This document shows positions 56,497 to 64,000 of a DNA stretch of 64,000 nt, in pieces. A model generated the notes under the pieces. It was given only the letters and a program-made list of their open reading frames with translations, searched no databases and was not told where the DNA came from. Position 1 is the stretch's first letter. The number at the start of each line of letters is the position of its first letter. The stretch is from JAIVJM01 sp963816985 (lineage in GTDB: Bacteria > Acidobacteriota > Blastocatellia > Pyrinomonadales > Pyrinomonadaceae): the NCBI GenBank assembly GCA_963816985.1, contig CAWFMF010000004.1:3720001-3784000 (forward strand), written 5' to 3'. The position numbers and the translations under genes were made by a program.

Positions 56497-57732
56497 ATGA
56501 CCCAACAGCTCACCTTCGTCATACTCAGCAACGGCCCCGACACCTTCCGCGAGTTGCGCAACGCGCTCGCCGAGCGCGAGGGCGCGCGACTGCTCGCGGG
56601 CGGCGACGACGCCGAGCAGGTGATGGACGAGATTAAGCGTCTCAACCCTTCGGCGGCCATCATCTCGCTCAGCTCGACCCCCGACAACGAGCTTCGCATG
56701 GTCGCGCGCGTCGCCGCCGAGTGCCCGCGCACCGCCGTCATCTGCACCTCGCGCGACGCCTCGCCCGACCTCATCCTGCGCTCGATGCGCGCCGGGGCGC
56801 GCGAATTTCTGCGCCTGCCCTTGAGCCCCGAAGAGTTCAAGACCGTCTACGACAGCACCGCCGAGTTCTGCGCCGCGCACCCCGAAGCGCCGAAGAAGCG
56901 CGGGCGGGCCGTCGCCGTCTTTTCGAGCAAAGGCGGGTGCGGCACGACCTTCATCGCGACCAACGTCGCCGCCGCCCTGAACGCGCCGACCGTCTTGGTT
57001 GACCTCAACTTGCAGTCCGGCGACCTCGGCCTCTTCCTCGGCGTCGAGCCGAAGTATTCCATCGCCGACCTCATCGAGAACCGCGACCGCGTGGACGACT
57101 CCCTGATGCGCAGCTACGTCGCGCCGCACTCGGCGAACCTCTCGCTCCTCTCCGCGCCGCGCGAGGCCGACTCGGCGGACGACATCGAGCCCGAACACGT
57201 CTTTCAGGTCCTGGAGCTTCTGCGCGAACGCTACGAGTACGTCGTCATTGACCCGCAGCACACCTTCGATTCCATCACGCTCGCGGCGCTCGATCAGGCG
57301 GACGAAATCCTCCTCGTGCTCACGCTCGACATCCCGGCGATTCGTTGCGCGCAGCGCGCGCTCGCCATCTTCGACCGCCTCGGCTACCCGCGCCACAAAG
57401 TCCACATCGTCGTCAACCGCTGGTCGAAGCAGATTGACCTCGACCTCCGGCAGGTCGAACGCTACCTCGGCGAGCGCGTCATGGGCTACGTCCAGAGCGA
57501 CTACCGCATGGCCGTCAACTCCATCAACCTCGGCCAGCCGCTCGTCGAGAGCGAGCCCGCGTCGAAGATCGCCACCGAACTCAGGCAAATTGCCGCGCAC
57601 TTCAGCCACACGGCCCAGACGGCGATGACCACCGAGCTGCGCCGCGGCCTCCTCGGCTCGCTCTTCCGCCGCGATAAAGCCGTCGGCTCTCAGCTCTCGG
57701 CAGTCAGCCAAAACCAGTCCATCGCCAGTTGA
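56497..57732 (+). CDS. cpaE: Tad pilus localisation ATPase TadZ/CpaE
   Basis: 411 residues from ATG 56497 (GTG 56479 possible; no good ribosome site for either). A receiver-like N-terminal domain (to about 130) precedes a MinD/ParA-type ATPase with FSSKGGCGTTFIATNVAAAL, a deviant Walker A with Cys where Val or Gly is usual, and VVIDPQHTFDS. It places the apparatus in the cell. The last 15 residues come from repeat O sequence. Confidence 0.9.
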   Translation: MTQQLTFVILSNGPDTFRELRNALAEREGARLLAGGDDAEQVMDEIKRLNPSAAIISLSSTPDNELRMVARVAAECPRTAVICTSRDASPDLILRSMRAGAREFLRLPLSPEEFKTVYDSTAEFCAAHPEAPKKRGRAVAVFSSKGGCGTTFIATNVAAALNAPTVLVDLNLQSGDLGLFLGVEPKYSIADLIENRDRVDDSLMRSYVAPHSANLSLLSAPREADSADDIEPEHVFQVLELLRERYEYVVIDPQHTFDSITLAALDQADEILLVLTLDIPAIRCAQRALAIFDRLGYPRHKVHIVVNRWSKQIDLDLRQVERYLGERVMGYVQSDYRMAVNSINLGQPLVESEPASKIATELRQIAAHFSHTAQTAMTTELRRGLLGSLFRRDKAVGSQLSAVSQNQSIAS

Positions 57733-57784
57733 GAATCAGGAGGAAGGTCGGCAGCAGCAACAAGCTGAAAGCTGAAAGCTCATC
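57685..57784. repeat. Heptamer-period inverted repeat O (AGCTCTC/AGCTGAA type)
   Basis: GCTCTCA, GCTCTCG, GCAGTCA units on the left are inside the cpaE coding end; GCTGAAA, GCTGAAA, GCTCATC on the right lie in the gap before cpaF. Weaker than the others. Confidence 0.65.
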
Positions 57785-57801
57785 GCCGACCGCTATTCAT
57801 C

Positions 57802-59148
57802 ATGTCACTTCGCGAGAGATTAATCAGGGAACCGTCGGCGGTCGCGCCCGCCATGTTCGGGCGCGGCGAGGACGCGGGCGCGCCGGGGCCGAACTTCTTT
57901 CAGGAGATGAAGTCGCGGCTCCACCGCGCCATCATCAACCGGATGGACTTGACCAAGCTCGGCCAGCTCGAACCCGAACAGCTCCATACGGAGGTCGCGC
58001 GCATCGCCGAAGACTTGCTCGTCGTCGAGACCGCGCCGCTCTCTTCGACCGAGCGCGAGCGTCTAGTCAGCGAGGTGCGCCACGAGCTTTTCGGCCTCGG
58101 CCCGCTCGAACCCCTGCTGGCCGACTCGTCGGTCTGCGACATCCTCGTCAACTCGCCGAAGCAAATCTACATCGAGCGCGGCGGCAAACTTGAGCTGACC
58201 AACATCGAGTTCAAGGACGACGAGCACCTGATGCGCGTCATCGAGCGCATCGTCTCGACCGTGGGCCGACGCATTGACGAGTCTTCGCCGATGGTGGACG
58301 CGCGCCTCCAAGACGGCTCGCGCGTCAACGCCATCATCCCGCCGCTCTCTCTGGACGGCCCCGTTCTTTCCATCCGCCGCTTCGGCGCGGAGCCCCTGCG
58401 CATGAACGCGCTCATCGAGAAGGGCGCGCTCACCAAAGAGATCGCCGAGATGTTCGAGATGTGCGTCCGCGCGCGCCTCAACGTCCTCATCTCCGGCGGC
58501 ACGGGCGCAGGCAAGACGACGCTCTTGAACGCGCTCTCGGCCTCGATACCTTTTGACGAGCGCATCGTCACGATTGAGGACTCGGCGGAGTTGCAGTTGC
58601 AGCAGACGCACGTCGTCCGGCTCGAAACGCGCCCCGCCAACATCGAGGGCAAGGGCGAAGTCACGCAGCGCGAGCTGGTGAAGAACTCCCTGCGCATGCG
58701 CCCCGACCGCATCGTCATCGGCGAGGTGCGCGGCGGCGAGGCGATTGACATGCTGCAAGCGATGAACACGGGCCACGACGGCTCTTTGACGACCATCCAC
58801 GCCAACACGCCGCGCGACGCCCTCTCCCGCATCGAGACGATGATTCAGATGACCGGGATGCGGCTCTCCGACCGCGCGATGCGCCAGCAGATAGCCTCGG
58901 CACTCGACCTCGTGATTCAGGTCGCGCGCCTCTCGGACGGCTCGCGCCGCGTCACCTCCATCTCCGAAATCACGGGCATGGAGGGCGAGACCATCACCAT
59001 GCAGGAAATCTTCGAGTTCGAGCGCAAGGGCATAGACGCCGACGGCAAGGTCATCGGTCGCTTCCGCCCCACCGGCGTCCGGCCCCGCTTCGCCGAGCGC
59101 CTCAAGTTGTACGGCATGCAACTGCCGCGAGTCTTCTTTGAAGAGTAG
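57802..59148 (+). CDS. cpaF: Tad secretion ATPase TadA/CpaF
   Basis: 448 residues. VIL/CpaF order: ELFGLGPLEPLLAD, ILVNSPKQIYIERGGKLE, Walker A SGGTGAGKTTLLN, the Asp box and RIVIGEVRGGEAIDMLQAMNTGHDG, and HANTPRDALSRIETM. Hexameric ATPase that powers Flp assembly at the inner membrane. Confidence 0.96.
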   Translation: MSLRERLIREPSAVAPAMFGRGEDAGAPGPNFFQEMKSRLHRAIINRMDLTKLGQLEPEQLHTEVARIAEDLLVVETAPLSSTERERLVSEVRHELFGLGPLEPLLADSSVCDILVNSPKQIYIERGGKLELTNIEFKDDEHLMRVIERIVSTVGRRIDESSPMVDARLQDGSRVNAIIPPLSLDGPVLSIRRFGAEPLRMNALIEKGALTKEIAEMFEMCVRARLNVLISGGTGAGKTTLLNALSASIPFDERIVTIEDSAELQLQQTHVVRLETRPANIEGKGEVTQRELVKNSLRMRPDRIVIGEVRGGEAIDMLQAMNTGHDGSLTTIHANTPRDALSRIETMIQMTGMRLSDRAMRQQIASALDLVIQVARLSDGSRRVTSISEITGMEGETITMQEIFEFERKGIDADGKVIGRFRPTGVRPRFAERLKLYGMQLPRVFFEE

Positions 59149-59150
59149 AG

Positions 59151-59271
59151 AGTTTTCAGTTTTCAGTTTTCAGTTTTCAGATTTGAACTCTCACATTTGA
59201 AACCTGAAGCACGGAGGCTGAAAGAAAAAAGCTGTTTGCTGGAAACTGAAAACTGAAAACTGGAAACTGAG
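59151..59271. repeat. Heptamer-period inverted repeat K (AGTTTTC type)
   Basis: Four AGTTTTC units, then AGATTTG; the right arm has AACTGAA units. It fills the cpaF-tadB gap and its last base touches the tadB ATG. Confidence 0.9.
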
Positions 59272-60234
59272 ATGATCCCCTTTCTCGTCTTCATGTCCTG
59301 CATGTTCGCCGTCTTCGGCGCGTACCTTCTGGCGACGCGCGACTCGGAGGCGAAGCGGAAGCGTTTGCAACAGCGCCTTTCGGACACCCTGCTCTACTCG
59401 AAGCACACGGGCGACGCCGAGGTGCGGCTCGCGCGCAACGAGCTTCTGAGCGAGATACCCGCGCTCAACCGTCTGCTCGTGAGCATGCCGGTCGCGGCGC
59501 GCATCCGAAGGATGCTCGACCAGGCCGACCTCCATATCACGGTGACGCGGCTCGTCATGCTGTCGCTGATGGCGGGGATGCTGGCGGCGCTCGCCGTCTC
59601 GATGATATCCATCTCGACGCTGCTGGTGGTGGGCGCGGGCGTGGCCGCGACTTCCGTCCCGTTCATGCACGTCGCTTACCGCCGCAGGCGACGGATGCAC
59701 GCCTTCCTCTCGCTCCTGCCCGACGCGCTCGACTTGATGAGCCGCGCCTTGCAGGCCGGTCACTCCTTCGCCGAGACACTGCACATGATCGCCGTCGAGA
59801 TGCCGGAGCCCATCTCGACCGAGTTCCGCAAGACCTACGAGGAGCAGAACCTCGGCCTCTCGCTCAAGCTCGCGCTCGAAAACCTCGCCGCGCGCGTCCC
59901 GCTCTTAGACCTCCGCCTGTGCATCACGGCGATCATGATTCAGCGCGAGACGGGCGGCAACCTCGCCGAGATTCTCGAAAAGGTCGGCTACACCATCCGC
60001 GAGCGTTTCCGCATCCTCGAAGACCTGAAGACTTTGACGACCAGCTCGCGCATGTCCGCATGGATTCTCTGCGCCCTGCCGCTCTTCGTCGCCGCCGCCG
60101 TCACGTACATGAACCCCGACTACATGAGCATCCTCTGGAACGACCCGCGCGGCCACAAGCTCCTCTTCGCCGCCGGCTTCATGCAAATCTCCGGCATGCT
60201 CATTATTCAGAAAATCTTGAAGATCAAGATTTGA
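59272..60234 (+). CDS. tadB: Tad inner-membrane platform protein TadB
   Basis: 320 residues. TMs near 1-20, 97-135 and at the C-terminus (260-310). The T2SSF core has FLSLLPDALDLMSRALQAGHSFAETL and IQRETGGNLAEILEKVGYTIRER. Works as a pair with TadC. No classical ribosome site; repeat K lies directly upstream. Confidence 0.93.
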   Translation: MIPFLVFMSCMFAVFGAYLLATRDSEAKRKRLQQRLSDTLLYSKHTGDAEVRLARNELLSEIPALNRLLVSMPVAARIRRMLDQADLHITVTRLVMLSLMAGMLAALAVSMISISTLLVVGAGVAATSVPFMHVAYRRRRRMHAFLSLLPDALDLMSRALQAGHSFAETLHMIAVEMPEPISTEFRKTYEEQNLGLSLKLALENLAARVPLLDLRLCITAIMIQRETGGNLAEILEKVGYTIRERFRILEDLKTLTTSSRMSAWILCALPLFVAAAVTYMNPDYMSILWNDPRGHKLLFAAGFMQISGMLIIQKILKIKI

Positions 60235-60237
60235 AGA

Positions 60238-60314
60238 CCGTAAACCGTAAACCGTGACAGGTGACAAGAAAAAACCTGTCTTCCTCCTGTCACCTGTCAC
60301 GGTTTACCTGTCAC
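60238..60314. repeat. Heptamer-period inverted repeat L (AACCGTA/AGGTGAC type)
   Basis: AACCGTA, AACCGTG, ACAGGTG units on the left; CCTGTCA, CGGTTTA, CCTGTCA units on the right. Same words as repeats G, I and J. Between tadB and tadC. Confidence 0.9.
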
Positions 60315-60324
60315 GAAAAAAGCC

Positions 60325-61257
60325 ATGCTCATCATCACCATCTCCATCTTCGTCTGCGTCACGCTCGGCGTGATGGCCGTGTACTGGCTGATGTTCCGAC
60401 CGCCGAGCGCGGCTACCGAGAGGCTCAAGCGGATGGGCGAGGCCGAGGGCGGAGGCTCTCTGCCCGCGCCGACCGTTTTGGTCGAGGACGCGTCGGGCGG
60501 GGCCTTCGCCGAGCGCGTGGCCGGGCCGCTGCACCGCATCGCGCCGCCGTCGGCTGCCGAGGCGCGCAAGCTGCAAAAGCAGTTGATGCAGGCGGGCTAC
60601 CGCTCCGAGGGCGCGCCGGTCGTCTACCGCGCGCTCCAGCTCGCGTCGCTCGCGCTCTTCCCGGCGTTCGTGGCCTTAGCGTGCGCGCTCGTCGGTCGCC
60701 CCTTGAACAGCGCCTTGCAGTGGATACTCGCGGCCTTCGTCCTCGGCTTCTTCCTGCCGCGCGTCGTGCTCAAACGCATGATTGCGAACCGTCACCTGCG
60801 CCTCCGCTGGGGGCTCGCCGACGCGCTCGACCTGATGGTCGTCTCCATCGAGGCGGGGCTCGGCCTTAACGCCGCGCTCCTCCGCATCTGCGAGGAGTTG
60901 AAGGACGTGCACCCGGACATCGCGGAAGAGTTCGATTTGACGAACCTCGAAATCCGCGTCGGGCGCGAGCGCGACGAGGCCCTGCGCAACCTCGCCGAGC
61001 GGACGGGCGTTGATGACCTCCGCAGCCTCGTCGCGATGTTGATTCAGGCCGACCGCTTCGGCACGTCCATCGCGAGGGCCGTCCGCGTCTACGCCGACTC
61101 TCTGCGCACGAAGCGTCGGCAGCGGGCCGAGCAGGCGGCGCAGAAGGCGGCGGTGAAACTCCTCCTCCCGCTCGCGCTCTTCCTCTTCCCCACGCTCTTC
61201 ATCATCATCCTCGGCCCCGCGGCCCTGAACCTCGCGGACACGTTCCTGAAGAAGTAA
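60325..61257 (+). CDS. tadC: Tad inner-membrane platform protein TadC
   Basis: 310 residues. N-terminal TM, two middle TMs (about 95-135) and one at the end; the T2SSF core is WGLADALDLMVVSIEAGLGL and LIQADRFGTSIARAVRVYAD. Twenty bp before tadD. Confidence 0.93.
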   Translation: MLIITISIFVCVTLGVMAVYWLMFRPPSAATERLKRMGEAEGGGSLPAPTVLVEDASGGAFAERVAGPLHRIAPPSAAEARKLQKQLMQAGYRSEGAPVVYRALQLASLALFPAFVALACALVGRPLNSALQWILAAFVLGFFLPRVVLKRMIANRHLRLRWGLADALDLMVVSIEAGLGLNAALLRICEELKDVHPDIAEEFDLTNLEIRVGRERDEALRNLAERTGVDDLRSLVAMLIQADRFGTSIARAVRVYADSLRTKRRQRAEQAAQKAAVKLLLPLALFLFPTLFIIILGPAALNLADTFLKK

Positions 61258-61278
61258 GGAAAGGCAAAGGGTAAAGAC

Positions 61279-62268
61279 ATGAACAAGCGCCGAATCATCG
61301 CCATCTTCGTGACCTTCATGCTGGTCTTGAGCGCCACCGCGCTGTGGAGCGCCGAGGGCGACGAGCGCGAAGGCGACACCGCCGCCAACGTCGTCGCCGA
61401 GTCCGGCGCGGAGTCCGGCAACACGTCCGAGACCGATGCGCCCAAGAAGAAGGGCAACCGCCTCTTCCGCATCTTCAAGGCTCCGTTCAAGGCGGTCAGC
61501 AAAGTCTTCGGCGGCGGCGACGACTCAGGCAAGCTCGCGCGCATGTCGGAGAAGGACGCCGCGAAGTTCGAGAGCGTCGGCGTCACCCGCGTCGAAGACT
61601 CCAACTCGCAGAGGCAGGCCGCATCCGGCCCCGAAGGGACGGCGCGCGAACGACTCGCGCGCGGGCGCGCGCTGCTTGAAGAAGGAAGACTCAACGAAGC
61701 CATCGCGGAGCTTTCGAGCGCGGCCTCGCTCGACCCGCGTCTCAGTCAGGCGCACAGCCTGCTCGCCGTCGCCTACGACCGCAAGGGCCTGCGCGAGCGC
61801 GCGAAGGACTCCTACGAGCGCGCCGTGGACGTGAACGAAGCCGACCCGCAGGCTTTGAATAATCTCGGCTACTCGCTCTACGTCGGCGGCAACTACCGCG
61901 CGGCGGTCGAGCGCCTGAAGCGCGCGACCAAACTCGCGCCCACCGACACGCGCATCCTCAACAACCTCGCGCTCGCGCAGACGCGCCTCGGCAAGTACGA
62001 CGACGCCTACAAGAATTTCGCGCGCGCGGGCGGCGAGTATCAGGGCCGGATGAACGTCGCCGCGCTCCTCGAACGCGTGGGCCGCGAAGAGAAGGCAGTC
62101 GAGCACTACGAAGCCGCGCGCCGCATCAATCCCGCCTCGACCGCCGTCCTGCGCCGCCTCGCCGAGCTTTACGACCGCACAGGCCGCAAGGACAAAGCCG
62201 AAGAGGCCCGCCAATCCCTACAAGCCGAAGACGCGCGACAGACGCTCGCCGCCGCCGCCGGGAAATAA
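61279..62268 (+). CDS. tadD: TPR protein TadD-like
   Basis: 329 residues. Signal peptide (1-25), an Asp/Lys-rich region and then at least four TPRs (about 115-315), e.g. AHSLLAVAYDRKGLRERAKDSY and LNNLGYSLYVGGNYRAAVERL. It lacks a lipobox Cys, unlike many TadD pilotins. Place after tadC supports the call. Confidence 0.83.
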   Translation: MNKRRIIAIFVTFMLVLSATALWSAEGDEREGDTAANVVAESGAESGNTSETDAPKKKGNRLFRIFKAPFKAVSKVFGGGDDSGKLARMSEKDAAKFESVGVTRVEDSNSQRQAASGPEGTARERLARGRALLEEGRLNEAIAELSSAASLDPRLSQAHSLLAVAYDRKGLRERAKDSYERAVDVNEADPQALNNLGYSLYVGGNYRAAVERLKRATKLAPTDTRILNNLALAQTRLGKYDDAYKNFARAGGEYQGRMNVAALLERVGREEKAVEHYEAARRINPASTAVLRRLAELYDRTGRKDKAEEARQSLQAEDARQTLAAAAGK

Positions 62269-62275
62269 ACAAACG

Positions 62276-62390
62276 CATGAAGTGCGGAATGATGAACGAT
62301 GAACTACAGACGGATTTGAGATCTCAAGTCTGAGATTCGAGATTCAACTGGCCATGTATTCATCATTCATCATTCCGACATTCATCATTT
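62276..62390. repeat. Heptamer-period inverted repeat M (ATTCATC/GATTGAG type)
   Basis: GAATGAT and GAACGAT on the left, ATTCATC, ATTCATC, ATTCCGA on the right, with GATTTGA, GATCTCA, GATTCGA, GATTCAA units in the middle. Before the AAA ATPase. Confidence 0.85.
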
Positions 62391-62410
62391 TCTTCAGACG
62401 GAGTTTGAAA

Positions 62411-63761
62411 ATGACACAGGCAGCGATTTTAACTCGCGTTGAGATAGAGACGATGGGGCCGCCGGCTCTGGAGGAGCTGCGCGAATCGGACGTGGCCGAG
62501 GGCTTCTTGTGCGACCTCGCGCTGAAGCACGTCGCGCAGATGGCCGACCCGACGACGCAGAGCATGGCGGAGGAGATGCGGCTGCCGCGCTCTCTGGTGG
62601 AAGAGCTTCTGATTCACCTCTCGCGCGAGAAGATGATTGAGGTCAAGGGGCAGGTCGCGGTCGGCGCGACGCGCTACGCGATGCTTGAGCGCGGCTGGAC
62701 GCGCGTCGCCCGCGCGCGCGACCTGTGCGGCTACGTCGGCCCCGCGCCCGTCTCCCTGCGCGACTACGCGCACATGATGCGCTTGCAGGCCGTGCCGCCG
62801 CGCACGGCCTCGATAGACTCGGTGCGCGCGGCCTTCCGCGACCTCGTGCTGCCGGACTCTCTGCTCGTGACGCTCGGCTGCGTCATCAACTCGCGCCGCT
62901 CGCTCTTCATCACCGGCCCGCCGGGGACGGGCAAGACCGCCGTCGCCGAACGCATCAACGCCGGGCTGCCGGGCTTAATCTGGGTTCCATACGCGATTGA
63001 AGTTGACGGTCAAATCATCCGCGTCTTCGACTCGCACAACCACCGGGAGGCCGCGCCCGAAGACGTGCCGAGCGAGTACGACCGCCGCTGGGTCTGTATC
63101 GAGCGCCCGCTCGTCATCGTCGGCGGCGAGCTGACGCTCGACGACGCAGACCTTCAGTGGAGCGAGTCGGCCCGCTTCTACGAAGCGCCGTTCCAGATGA
63201 AGTCGAACGGCGGCACGCTCGTCGTGGACGACTTCGGGCGGCAACGCTGCGAGCCGCACGATCTCCTCAACCGCTGGATCGTCCCGCTCGAACGCCGCGT
63301 TGACTACCTGACGCTCCACACCGGCAAGAAGATTGAAGTGCCCTTCGAGCAACTCGTCGTCTTCTCGACCAACCTCAACGAGAAGGACTTGGTGGACGAA
63401 GCCTTCCTGCGGAGGATGGGCTACCGCGCGCGCGTCGAGCCGCCGACGCCCTCGGCCTACGTCGAGATTTTCAAGCGCGCCGCCAACACGCGCGGCCTGC
63501 GCATCGAGCAGACGTGCCTCGACCACCTGCTCAACAACTACATGCTCGAACACCGGCAGATGAAGGCGTGCGAGCCGCGAGACCTGCTCGACCGCATGAC
63601 GGACATCTGCCTCTTCGAGGGGACGACCGCCGGAAGTCAGCGTCCGCCTGATTGACACGGCGTGGCGCAACTACTTCGGCGCGGCGCACGGCTTCGGCGC
63701 GCAGGAATTCGTCAAACGCGGCACAGGGGAGTTAAGCGATGCGAACCCGCTCCAAATCTGA
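62411..63761 (+). CDS. Tad-linked AAA ATPase, 3' part out of frame
   Basis: From ATG 62411 (GGAG upstream) the frame runs to TGA at 63655 (414 residues). An N-terminal winged-helix-like part (to about 110), then Walker A TGPPGTGKTAVAER, Walker B NGGTLVVDDFGR and sensor FSTNLNEKDLVDEAF. Just before the stop, a one-base change near 63626 would continue EVSVRLIDTAWRNYFGAA and end at 63761, about 449 residues. That continuation looks protein-like and overlaps the next start. Function in the pilus locus is unknown; a remodelling role is likely. Confidence 0.8.
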
Positions 63762-64000
63762 AACGGCGTTGAGAGCGGCGCTGTCTCTCTTCGTACTGCT
63801 CTCTTGTTCGTCGGTCGCGTGGGCCGACCACCTTCGGATGGCCGACGGCTCGGCCATCAAGGTTGACGAGGCTTGGGAGGACGCGCAAGGGTTCTGGTAC
63901 AGGCGCGACGGCGTGACGCACCTCGTCGAGCGTTCGCGCGTGCGCGGCATCGAGCGCGCGAAGCCCGCAGCGGCGAAGCCGGACGAGAGCGAGACGACGC
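63739..64000 (+). CDS. Secreted protein, start only
   Basis: Eighty-seven residues are visible from ATG 63739 (GGGGAG 8 bases upstream); the gene runs out of the window. A signal peptide (to about residue 30, ...SSVAWA) precedes DHLRMADGSAIKVDEAW and an Ala/Lys-rich stretch. No family is recognised. It probably belongs to the pilus transcription unit. Confidence 0.75.
   Translation, partial: MRTRSKSETALRAALSLFVLLSCSSVAWADHLRMADGSAIKVDEAWEDAQGFWYRRDGVTHLVERSRVRGIERAKPAAAKPDESETT

Overview
The window comes from a GC-rich (roughly 60-65 % GC) Gram-negative chromosome. Gene content points to the Acidobacteriota, most likely class Blastocatellia. This is inferred from the VWFA-related domain typical of Acidobacteria, the TonB/ExbB/ExbD/ExbD/TPR-lipoprotein set, a Tad (Flp) pilus locus with an extra AAA ATPase, and the many AT-rich inverted repeats between genes. 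No rRNA, phage, transposase or CRISPR array is visible, so this looks like ordinary chromosome rather than an acquired island.

Layout. 1-5.3 kb: the 3' end of a large GAF-domain histidine kinase, then two secreted proteins of the minus strand. 5.5-10.3 kb: tgt-yajC-secD-secF. 10.3-14.7 kb: tonB-exbB-exbD-exbD-TPR lipoprotein. 14.8-23.5 kb: a bifunctional (p)ppGpp enzyme, ridA, rpmB, a PpiC-type lipoprotein, an ABC-F ATPase and a VWA-TonB fusion. 23.8-31.3 kb: tRNA-Val, then thrS-infC-rpmI-rplT-pheS-pheT. 31.4-33.3 kb: a ZapB-like coiled coil, zapA, a probable 6S RNA with a clear promoter, and ymdB. 33.4-45.4 kb: a thioesterase, a zinc peptidase-like protein, an acyl-CoA carboxylase beta subunit, a two-gene AtuA system with Nudix, hydrolase and enoyl-CoA hydratase genes, and on the minus strand a two-subunit B12 acyl-CoA mutase with a second hydratase. 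This middle part reads as acyl-CoA (branched-chain, isoprenoid or propionyl-CoA) degradation. 45.6-47 kb: a FtsB/DivIC-like protein and a GlsB-type membrane protein. 47.2-64 kb: a sigma-54 activator, a small M50-like membrane protease and a complete Tad pilus locus (flp, tadV/cpaA, cpaB, cpaC, tadG-like, tadE, tadE-like, tadZ, tadA, tadB, tadC, tadD), followed by an AAA ATPase and the start of a secreted protein.

The most unusual feature is a set of at least fifteen intergenic inverted repeats. Their arms are short arrays of 7-bp units (AGTTTTC, AGTTCAA, AGTAGAC, AGGTGAC, AGTGATA, AGCTTTT and others). The words differ from site to site, but the 7-bp period, the palindromic layout and the tight fit against start and stop codons are constant. 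GC-rich palindromes form separate classes. Other points of interest are an infC gene that must start at AUC, a PheT without its tRNA-binding OB-fold, a sigma-54 promoter in front of the pilus genes, and single-base frameshifts in three genes. Because one of these is thrS, which is normally essential, sequence error is the simplest explanation for the frameshifts.

All calls rest on reading motifs, spacing and context; no database search was run.
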